Assembly (NCBI GenBank): GCA_033762195.1 | Contig: JANRLV010000051.1 | Coordinates: forward strand, 1 to 29,066 | Direction of reading: 5' to 3' | Source of the DNA: SpSt-398 sp033762195 | GTDB taxonomy: Bacteria > Bacteroidota > Bacteroidia > Chitinophagales > Chitinophagaceae | DNA length: 29,066 nt | Part shown: positions 15,980 through 22,385 of the stretch, in pieces | Position numbering within the stretch: the first letter of the stretch is position 1 | How the letters are laid out: every line of letters begins with the position of its first letter | The notes under the pieces: model-generated | The model's input: only the letters and a program-made list of their open reading frames with translations | Databases searched by the model: none | Told to the model about the DNA's origin: nothing | Translations under genes and position numbers: made by a program

Positions 15980-17191
15980 ATGAACCTCCACGAATACCAG
16001 GCCAAGGAATTGCTTAAGAAATACAATGTTCCTGTTCAGGAAGGGTTTGCCTGTGGCACCATTCACGAAGCGGAAGAAGCCTATCGCCAGATTAAGACCC
16101 AGTTTGGAAGCCCCTTTGCGGTTGTGAAAGCGCAGATCCACGCGGGTGGCCGGGGAAAAGGGAAGATCAAAGAAACCGGCGTAAATGGAGTAAAAGTGGG
16201 CAAGAATCTGGAGGAAGTGGTGGAGTTTTCGAAAGGGATTTTAGGCGGTACGCTGGTCACCCTGCAAACCGGGGCGGCAGGAAAAGTAGTAAACAAGATC
16301 CTTGTAGCACAGGATATGTACTACGATGGCCCAAGTGAAAGAAAGGAATACTACCTCTCCATTCTGCTTGATCGTACCAAGGGGCAAAATGTGATCATGT
16401 ACAGCACCGAAGGAGGTATGAACATTGAAGATGTGGCCCATGATACCCCGGAAAAAATATTCAAAGAATGGGTTCATCCCGGTGGTGGCCTCCTCCCCTT
16501 CCAGGCACGTAAGATCGCCTTCAACCTGGGACTGAAAGGTGAGGCTTTCAAAAACATGGTCAAATTCGTGACCAATCTCTACAGCGCGTATGTTGGACTG
16601 GATTGCAGTATGCTTGAGATCAACCCGCTTTTCAAAGCCTCCGATGATAAGATCGTGGCTGTGGATTGTAAAATGAACCTGGATGATAACGCCCTGATGC
16701 GTCACGCTGATCTGGCGGCCCTTCGGGATGTAACAGAAGAAGACCCGACAGAAGTAGAAGCCGGACAATACAATCTGAATTTCGTGAAACTCGATGGAAA
16801 CGTAGGTTGTATGGTAAATGGAGCAGGCTTGGCCATGGCTACCATGGACATGATCAAGCTTAGTGGTGGAGAGCCCGCCAACTTCCTGGATGTGGGCGGT
16901 ACGGCCAATGCCCAGACAGTGGAAGCCGGTTTCAAGATCATCCTGAAAGACCCCAATGTAAAAGCTATCCTCATCAATATATTCGGTGGTATCGTTCGTT
17001 GTGACCGTGTGGCACAAGGCGTTATTGATGCCTATCAAAACATGGGAAATATCCATGTACCGATCATTGTCCGCCTGCAGGGCACCAATGCCGAAGAAGC
17101 CAAAAAACTGATCGATGAAAGCGGTCTCAAAGTACAGTCTGCCATCTTGCTTAGCGAAGCCGCCGATCTGGTGAAGAAGGCTGTTGCCTGA
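15980..17191 (+). CDS. sucC: Succinyl-CoA synthetase (ADP-forming) beta subunit
   Basis: This 403-aa subunit has the nucleotide-binding ATP-grasp domain and the CoA-ligase domain of the TCA-cycle enzyme that interconverts succinyl-CoA and succinate with substrate-level phosphorylation. The start MNLHEYQAKELLKKYNVP is the family's standard N-terminus. The ATP-grasp segment contains KAQIHAGGRGKGK, and the C-terminal domain has IFGGIVRCDRVAQGV. Its length matches E. coli SucC (388 aa) with a small extension. The frame is open 31 codons further upstream, but that part is not conserved and contains the promoter box. No sucD adjoins it; the alpha subunit must be elsewhere. The stop overlaps the start of the next ORF by 8 nt. 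Confidence 0.97.
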   Translation: MNLHEYQAKELLKKYNVPVQEGFACGTIHEAEEAYRQIKTQFGSPFAVVKAQIHAGGRGKGKIKETGVNGVKVGKNLEEVVEFSKGILGGTLVTLQTGAAGKVVNKILVAQDMYYDGPSERKEYYLSILLDRTKGQNVIMYSTEGGMNIEDVAHDTPEKIFKEWVHPGGGLLPFQARKIAFNLGLKGEAFKNMVKFVTNLYSAYVGLDCSMLEINPLFKASDDKIVAVDCKMNLDDNALMRHADLAALRDVTEEDPTEVEAGQYNLNFVKLDGNVGCMVNGAGLAMATMDMIKLSGGEPANFLDVGGTANAQTVEAGFKIILKDPNVKAILINIFGGIVRCDRVAQGVIDAYQNMGNIHVPIIVRLQGTNAEEAKKLIDESGLKVQSAILLSEAADLVKKAVA

Positions 17192-17759
17192 TAAAAAAAA
17201 GCTATTGAAAGAAAGGCCCGTTCGGATCATCGCCTCTGCTGAGCATAAGTTTGAACCTTTGTCCAGAGACCTGCCACTTTCCAACGAGGACAAAATGGTG
17301 CTTTATCAACTGTGGCAGAAAAAGTCAGCCTATATTGGATTAACCTATCTCTCTTTAATAGGAATAATCATCCTGGCCATCATTCAAGGCTATGGAAGAA
17401 CATCAAAACTGAAACTTGAGGAACAGTTTTTTCACGTGGTGCCCTTTTTCGGTATAGGCGCCTTCTCTCTGCTGACCTTCTATTTTTATCGTTTTTACAG
17501 AAAAGAAGCTCATGGGTTTCGTAGAGATCTTCAGAAAGGAATCAAGAAAGAAATTGCCTTTTCCCTGGTTAAACATGAGATGCCAGTTTTTAGTAAATTC
17601 TTTGTTCGAACTCCAATCGAGCAGCACCAGTTAATTCAGTTGAACCGGGAAGATTTTGAAATGCTTCTAGAAGGGGGAACTTTAATATTTGAGGTATTTC
17701 CGGAATCCAATCATATTCACAAACTTCGGTTTGGAGACAAAGAGATTAAATATTTTTGA
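17184..17759 (+). CDS. Uncharacterised two-TM membrane protein
   Basis: This 191-aa protein has a basic N-terminus, TM1 at about 49-69 (IGLTYLSLIGIIILAIIQG), TM2 at about 84-104, and a C-terminal soluble domain of about 85 residues with no recognised motif. The likely start is TTG 17184, overlapping the sucC stop by 8 nt and suggesting translational coupling. A second TTG (17205) and the first ATG (17295, residue 38) are alternatives. The residues before that ATG look protein-like, so the longer forms are preferred. No family is recognised. Nothing beyond position ties it to succinyl-CoA synthetase. Confidence 0.65.
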   Translation: MPDKKKLLKERPVRIIASAEHKFEPLSRDLPLSNEDKMVLYQLWQKKSAYIGLTYLSLIGIIILAIIQGYGRTSKLKLEEQFFHVVPFFGIGAFSLLTFYFYRFYRKEAHGFRRDLQKGIKKEIAFSLVKHEMPVFSKFFVRTPIEQHQLIQLNREDFEMLLEGGTLIFEVFPESNHIHKLRFGDKEIKYF

Positions 17760-17883
17760 TAGCCTTCTCCAGGTGTCTTTCTCTTTCCCGTATTAAATGT
17801 TAAGGATATTAAAAAATAATTAAGAAATTCGGATTGCCCTTTTTCCCATGCATCCAATTTTCTGATATATGAATCATATGACC

Positions 17884-18222
17884 ATGAAATTCCTCCTATT
17901 TCTCGTTGTACTGCTTGGCATTTCGGCTGGAATACAGGCCCAAAAAGTAGACAGCATCTTCTTTCATCTCTATACTGACAGCCTGAAAAAAGGCACCCAT
18001 AATTATATCAATGTAGATGGGAAAATGTCCAATGGCCGCTGGAAGCCGCTCTCTACGCGAGAAATTGATTTTTCGGCAAGCGGAGGTGTGTTTACCGGAA
18101 ATGAGCTGTTCCTTCCAATTGATTTTACCGAAGAGAAAGTGGTTGTAAAAGCTGTATTACGGGAAAAGCCGGAATTGTGGAGGGAGGTGACAATTTGGGT
18201 GAAACGGAAAACAGAGGATTGA
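17884..18222 (+). CDS. Small secreted protein of unknown function
   Basis: This 112-aa protein begins with a clean signal peptide MKFLLFLVVLLGISAGIQAQ, followed by about 92 residues predicted to be mostly beta strand (VDSIFFHLYTDSLKKGTHNY, then an ELFLPIDF block and a basic C-terminus). ATGs at 17869 and 17878 are in frame and would only lengthen the n-region. I recall similar short exported proteins in Chitinophagaceae but know of no function. The gene converges with the transaldolase gene with only 13 nt between the two stops, so transcription of one may interfere with the other. Confidence 0.7.
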   Translation: MKFLLFLVVLLGISAGIQAQKVDSIFFHLYTDSLKKGTHNYINVDGKMSNGRWKPLSTREIDFSASGGVFTGNELFLPIDFTEEKVVVKAVLREKPELWREVTIWVKRKTED

Positions 18223-18235
18223 GTGATGGTAAATC

Positions 18236-18889
18236 TCACTTGAACTTCTTCGCATCTTCCAAAAACTTCGCCAACCCGATATCCGTCAGCGGGTGTTTGA
18301 GCAATCCCATGATGGAATCGAGCGGGCAGGTGCACACATCAGCACCGGCTTCTGCGCAGCGGATGATATGGTTTGGATTGCGAATGGAGGCGGCCAGAAT
18401 TTCGGTTTTGAAACCCTGCACAGTATAGATATGTGAAATTTGTTCGATCAGTTGTACGCCGTCCCAGCCACTGTCATCGATACGGCCGATGAAAGGAGAT
18501 ACGTAGGTGGCTCCTGCTTTGGCACAAAGGATAGCCTGTCCGGCGGAGAATACCAGGGTACAGTTTGTTTTGATCCCATTATCGGTAAACCATTTAATGG
18601 CTTTGATACCGTCTTTGATCATGGGAACTTTAACGACAATATTCGGATGAAGTGCCGCTAATACCTTTCCTTCTTCGATGATTCCTTTAAAATCAGTAGA
18701 GATTACTTCGGCGCTGATGTCGCCGTCAACGAGTTCGCAAATGGCCTTATAATGGTTCATCACGGCTTCGTCGCCCTGGATCCCTTCTTTGGCCATCAGG
18801 GAGGGGTTGGTTGTTACCCCATCGAGAATACCTAATTCGTTTGCTTCTTTGATCTGAGCCAGATTGGCTGTATCGATAAAAAATTTCAT
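18236..18889 (-). CDS. tal: Transaldolase, small TalC/FSA-type
   Basis: This 217-aa TIM-barrel enzyme moves dihydroxyacetone units between sugar phosphates in the non-oxidative pentose phosphate pathway. Motifs are FIDTANLAQI (start), GVTTNPSL (24-31), the Schiff-base lysine Lys87 in VVKVPM, and YVSPFIGRIDD (129-139). Two positions that separate fructose-6-phosphate aldolase from transaldolase read as transaldolase: Glu61 where FSA has Gln59, and Phe133 where FSA has Tyr131. The ATG at 18889 begins about 14 nt after the predicted 3' end of the SRP RNA, so its promoter must lie in or before that gene. It converges with the small secreted protein gene. Confidence 0.93.
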   Translation of the reverse strand: MKFFIDTANLAQIKEANELGILDGVTTNPSLMAKEGIQGDEAVMNHYKAICELVDGDISAEVISTDFKGIIEEGKVLAALHPNIVVKVPMIKDGIKAIKWFTDNGIKTNCTLVFSAGQAILCAKAGATYVSPFIGRIDDSGWDGVQLIEQISHIYTVQGFKTEILAASIRNPNHIIRCAEAGADVCTCPLDSIMGLLKHPLTDIGLAKFLEDAKKFK

Positions 18890-18902
18890 GTTGGTAAAAT
18901 TA

Positions 18903-19007
18903 AAAAATCGGCAGGCTACTCACATCGCACCGCTACAACCGCCTATCCTTGCTGCCTTCCGGCCCTGGGGAGGTTCAGCAGGAGCTGGTCGTGTAAGACC
19001 TGCCGGG
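18903..19007 (-). ncRNA. ffs: Signal recognition particle RNA, small (4.5S-like) type
   Basis: Read on the minus strand, the RNA has the universal SRP domain IV: the segment CCCCAGGGCCGGAAGGCAGC, with a GGAA tetraloop closed by GCC/GGC and the asymmetric internal-loop bases. The 5' CGGCAGG (19005-18999) pairs with the 3' CCTGCCG (18915-18909), closing a rod of about 97 nt with no Alu domain. A TATCTTCG box lies just upstream, and a T-rich stretch (about 18899-18907) follows the closing stem like an intrinsic terminator. It forms the RNA core of the targeting complex with Ffh. The exact ends are estimated to within a few nucleotides. Confidence 0.96.
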
Positions 19008-19009
19008 CG

Positions 19010-19017
19010 CGAAGATA
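19010..19017 (-). promoter_or_regulatory. Candidate -7 promoter box TATCTTCG (SRP RNA)
   Basis: The box lies 5 nt before the closing stem of the SRP RNA, exactly where a Bacteroidota -7 element should be if transcription starts at about 19006. This is the best-anchored promoter in the window, because the RNA 5' end is fixed by its structure. Confidence 0.65.
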
Positions 19018-19056
19018 GGTAATAATTTGAAAAGGATTCAGGCAAAAACGAACGAA

Positions 19057-20340
19057 TCAGCGGGCTATGGAATTGACGGTGGTAAGCCCGATCAATTCAT
19101 CACTTCTTCCTCCAAACGGTCGGTAGTATACCAGGGCGGTATACCCATTTTCTGTTCCCCAATAATTGCCCTCCGTGTCTTCAAAGCTGGTGGCATTTCC
19201 GGTCACTGAACGGGTGATATACCGGTAATTATAATAGCCTTGTTTCAGGAAAAGCGTAGCCTCATAGATGCCCCTTTCCTCATTGAAGGTCATTTTTGCA
19301 GCAGAATCATTCCCATAGTTTGTCAACTCCCCGAATACATAGATATCTTTTCCCACGTAGGATTTTCCACCTGGTGGCTGGTAGGTAAAATGGACATAGG
19401 CATAGTCGGTTTGCCAGTATGGATTCAGGTTATCCGTTGTTTCAAGGGTAAAAAAGCCGTTCAGATCCAGGTACTGGATATACCCCTTTCCCGATCTCTC
19501 CATATCGGGTTTTATGTAAACATCAGTCCGCCTGGGCTGCTTATCCATCTTCCAAACCCGCTCACTACTTAACCGAAGGCTCCGAAGATCGATCCATCGC
19601 CATTCCTGACCCGATGGGAACACGGTCCTGTTTTCGTCATTGTATTCAAAATAATTACCCCGGTAAATATCTGGTCGGGACAAGGTGACCGCTGTCGGCC
19701 ATACATAATTTTGAAGAAGGACCACTTTGATGTCCTGCTGATTAAATGAATTGACCTGGCTATTGGTCGAAACGATGGTCCTCACCTTTTGATGTGAATT
19801 GTAAAGCGCGCCATTAAAAGGTTGCATGATCTGGACGCCTACGGAGGTTTTTCCATCCACTACCAGAAAGCGTTTTGTAAAAACCAATTGGGCGGTATCG
19901 CTGTTCAGGAAAACTTTTAACAGGTAATTTCCCGAACGGGAAGGGACACTGTTCCTTTCCGGAACCTTGGCCTGGTAATTCGTGTAACGGGTAAAAGCGA
20001 TCGAGGAATTTCGGTAATTATTGATCCTTGTATTTTGAAACCCCCGGATATAGTCAAAGGCACTCAGGTTCACCGGTGTCCAATCGGCATTACAGAGTTG
20101 ATAGGTGTAATAATAATTCTTAACCCCCGATTCAAGATCATCAAAGGTGAGGGTTAGTTCATCGGCGCTGTTGAGCCGGATAATCGGGTAACTGTACGGG
20201 TCACCGGTGCGGATGAGTTTGATCGCACCAATCTGTCCCCTGAAAACATGGTCAGGCAACTGGGCATTTGTCTTGAAAGAAAACAAAAAACCAAGGGCCA
20301 GCCATACCGGCAATTTTCGCTTAGATGAGGTCAGTTGCAT
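19057..20340 (-). CDS. Type IX secretion system plug protein (DUF5103 family)
   Basis: This 427-aa exported protein has a signal peptide ending near KTNAQ (residue 27). A beta-rich domain follows with ADELTLTFDDLESGVKNYYY, QLCNADW and a segment around DYIRGFQNTRINNYRNS. This is the layout I know from DUF5103, now named after the plug bound to the SprA translocon of the type IX secretion system. The C-terminal half has FFTLETTDNLNPYWQTDYAYV and a YNYRYI segment typical of the family. In that system the plug closes the SprA pore on the periplasmic side. No other T9SS gene is adjacent, which is usual for this component. It starts at ATG 20340 and is divergent from the permease gene. Confidence 0.85.
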   Translation of the reverse strand: MQLTSSKRKLPVWLALGFLFSFKTNAQLPDHVFRGQIGAIKLIRTGDPYSYPIIRLNSADELTLTFDDLESGVKNYYYTYQLCNADWTPVNLSAFDYIRGFQNTRINNYRNSSIAFTRYTNYQAKVPERNSVPSRSGNYLLKVFLNSDTAQLVFTKRFLVVDGKTSVGVQIMQPFNGALYNSHQKVRTIVSTNSQVNSFNQQDIKVVLLQNYVWPTAVTLSRPDIYRGNYFEYNDENRTVFPSGQEWRWIDLRSLRLSSERVWKMDKQPRRTDVYIKPDMERSGKGYIQYLDLNGFFTLETTDNLNPYWQTDYAYVHFTYQPPGGKSYVGKDIYVFGELTNYGNDSAAKMTFNEERGIYEATLFLKQGYYNYRYITRSVTGNATSFEDTEGNYWGTENGYTALVYYRPFGGRSDELIGLTTVNSIAR

Positions 20341-20369
20341 TTATATAGCAATATTATCCATTTCCCGCT

Positions 20370-20377
20370 TATTTTTG
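20370..20377 (+). promoter_or_regulatory. Candidate -7 promoter box TATTTTTG (permease gene)
   Basis: This is an exact match to TAnnTTTG in the divergent gap, 17 nt before the TTG at 20395. It fits that TTG as the start of the permease gene. A good -33 element is not visible. Confidence 0.4.
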
Positions 20378-20394
20378 AAGACCAAGATCACCTA

Positions 20395-21630
20395 TTGAAC
20401 GTTGCAAGCTTCATAGCCAGGCGCATCGCCTTTAACAGACAGCGGTCTTTTTCCCGGTTTATCATCCGGCTGTCTACCACCGCTACCCTCATCAGTGTAG
20501 CGGTCATGATCGTTACGCTTGCCCTCGTCAATGGGTTCCAGGAGGCTGTCAGTCAGAAGGTATTCAGCTTTTTAGGGCATGTCAGGGTACAGCAACGACA
20601 ACCCGGTCAGGGAAATACCTCGGAGGAATTGCCAGTGAAGCAGAATATTCGATTGGAAGAGGCGGTAAAAAAGGTCCCGGGTATCCGCTCCATCCACCCT
20701 TTTGCCACCCGGTATTCGATTTTAAGGATCAATAGCGAGATCGAAGGGGTTTTGGTAAAGGGGTTTGATAAGACCTACGATACCACCCACCTGAAGCCAT
20801 TTCTGAAAGAAGGCCGGTTTATCCGCTTTACCGACAGCAGTTATAGCCGTGAGATCATCATTTCGGCCTATATGGCCAATCAGCTAAAATTAAAACTCAA
20901 CGATCAGCCCATTATCTATTTTGTCAAACCGGATGGTTCAATCCGCCCGGACAAACTGAAGGTGGTGGGTATTTTCAAAACGGGTATAGAGGAATACGAC
21001 AAATCATTTGCTATTGGGGACCTGGCCCTGATCCGGCGGTTGAATGAATGGGGGCCTGAGCAGATCGGCGGTTATGAAATCTATATTGATGATTATCAAA
21101 AAATGGATGCCCTGGCGGAAGAGGTCTTCACATTATCCGCCTTCCCGCAGGAATGGGATGCCCGTGCGGTAACTGATATTTATCCGGAAATATTTGACTG
21201 GTTGAAAATTCTGGACCAAAACCGAAACATCCTGATCATCGTCATGGCGGCTGTGGCTTTGATCAATCTGGTCACTTGTCTTATCATTTTAGTACTGGAA
21301 AGATTGCGGATGATCGGCATCCTGAAATCGCTTGGAGCCAGCAACTGGATGGTGCAAAAGATATTTCTATTTCAATCCGCTATTATTACGGTTACAGGTA
21401 TCTTATTGGGTACTGCTGTTGCACTGGGATTACTCTGGTTACAGCAAAAAACCGGGTTTGTCCGCTTGCAGGAGGAATCCTATTATCTTGATTCAGCCGC
21501 GGTAAAGATCGTCTGGTGGCAGGTTGGGCTTGTTGTGGGAGGGACCTTACTCGTTAGCCTGCTGGTGTTGATGATCCCTTCCCTGATCGTAAGAAGGGTA
21601 CAGCCGGTCAAAGCGATCCGTTTTCAATAA
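20395..21630 (+). CDS. LolC/LolE-type ABC transporter permease (FtsX fold)
   Basis: This 411-aa inner-membrane protein has the lipoprotein-releasing permease layout: FIARRIAFNRQRSFSRFIIRLS before TM1 (about 25-47), a large periplasmic MacB-like domain (about 48-265), then three C-terminal TMs containing ERLRMIGILKSLGA, a typical FtsX coupling-loop motif, and a final ending VQPVKAIRFQ. It probably extracts lipoproteins toward the outer membrane with a separate ATPase (LolD) not in this window. The start TTG 20395 is chosen because conservation begins at FIARR and a TATTTTTG box lies just upstream; another TTG at 20335 is open but overlaps the divergent gene. Its 3' end overlaps the convergent RNA methyltransferase gene by 23 nt. 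Confidence 0.88.
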   Translation: MNVASFIARRIAFNRQRSFSRFIIRLSTTATLISVAVMIVTLALVNGFQEAVSQKVFSFLGHVRVQQRQPGQGNTSEELPVKQNIRLEEAVKKVPGIRSIHPFATRYSILRINSEIEGVLVKGFDKTYDTTHLKPFLKEGRFIRFTDSSYSREIIISAYMANQLKLKLNDQPIIYFVKPDGSIRPDKLKVVGIFKTGIEEYDKSFAIGDLALIRRLNEWGPEQIGGYEIYIDDYQKMDALAEEVFTLSAFPQEWDARAVTDIYPEIFDWLKILDQNRNILIIVMAAVALINLVTCLIILVLERLRMIGILKSLGASNWMVQKIFLFQSAIITVTGILLGTAVALGLLWLQQKTGFVRLQEESYYLDSAAVKIVWWQVGLVVGGTLLVSLLVLMIPSLIVRRVQPVKAIRFQ

Positions 21631-22357
21631 GATGGGAAAGAAGGATGCCGGTAGCAACTGCCGCATTTAAAGACTCCGCCTCTCCAATCCTTGGTATTGT
21701 CACTTTTACATTTGCCTTTTCCAACACGGATAATTCCAGCCCTCTTGATTCATTTCCGATCAATAGGATGCCTTCGCTTTTTCGCGTAACCTGCTGAACA
21801 GGTGTACCATTCAACACCGCGGCATACACGGGTACCTGGCCCCATTTTCCCAGCCAAGCATGTAAGGGAACACGGTGCAAGCGCAGACGACCAAGGCTGC
21901 CCATGGAGGATTGAACTACTTTGGGGTTATACCAATCGGCACAATCTTCACTGCAAACCACTTGTTTTATCCCAAACCAGTCGGCGATACGAAGAATCGT
22001 TCCCATGTTTCCCGGATCCTGGATGGTATCCAGAACCAAGGTCCACTGGCCTTTTGGATCGATATCGGCTGGCTCCTCATACTGTGCAGCGATCAATAAA
22101 ACCTGGTTGGGTGTGGAGAGCTGGGATATTCTTTCTAATTCTACATCATTGACCTCAGTAATAGGAATACCCGGATAGTTGGAAGAATGTTTTTCACACC
22201 ATTCATTTACGGCATATACCTGGTGTATCTTTGTAGCAGGGTTTGTTAAAAATTCGTGTACGGATTTGGGTCCCTCTACCAGAAATACCTTCTCCGCATC
22301 CCTGAATTTTTTCTGGCCTAAACTTTGGATATATTTGATCTGGTTTTTACTCAGCAT
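21608..22357 (-). CDS. TrmH/SpoU-family RNA 2'-O-ribose methyltransferase
   Basis: This 249-aa SPOUT enzyme uses SAM to methylate ribose on rRNA or tRNA. An N-terminal RNA-binding domain (IKYIQSLGQKKFRDAEKVFLVEGPKSV) precedes the knotted catalytic domain. The three SpoU motifs are present: DTIQDPGNMGTILRIADWFG (motif 1), IGNESRGL (motif 2) and IPRIGEAESLNAAVATGIL (motif 3). The substrate nucleotide cannot be read from sequence. It starts at ATG 22357 and is divergent from the TamL gene (28 nt apart). The C-terminus reads through into the permease 3' end on the opposite strand. Confidence 0.93.
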   Translation of the reverse strand: MLSKNQIKYIQSLGQKKFRDAEKVFLVEGPKSVHEFLTNPATKIHQVYAVNEWCEKHSSNYPGIPITEVNDVELERISQLSTPNQVLLIAAQYEEPADIDPKGQWTLVLDTIQDPGNMGTILRIADWFGIKQVVCSEDCADWYNPKVVQSSMGSLGRLRLHRVPLHAWLGKWGQVPVYAAVLNGTPVQQVTRKSEGILLIGNESRGLELSVLEKANVKVTIPRIGEAESLNAAVATGILLSHLIENGSL

Positions 22358-22385
22358 TATTACGAATTACGATTAGCAATACAAT

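Noticed and set aside
16241..17293. A 350-codon open frame antisense to sucC
   Set aside because: It is fully antisense to a highly conserved gene, shows no signal or family motif, and long antisense frames are expected from the codon use of such genes.
18890..19056. Riboswitch or leader RNA upstream of transaldolase
   Set aside because: The conserved structure there is the SRP RNA itself, identified by its GGAA tetraloop domain and closing stem.
20335..20394. N-terminal extension of the LolC/E-type permease from TTG 20335
   Set aside because: It would overlap the start of the divergent gene, contains a promoter-like TATTTTTG box, and the family's conserved N-terminus begins right after TTG 20395.
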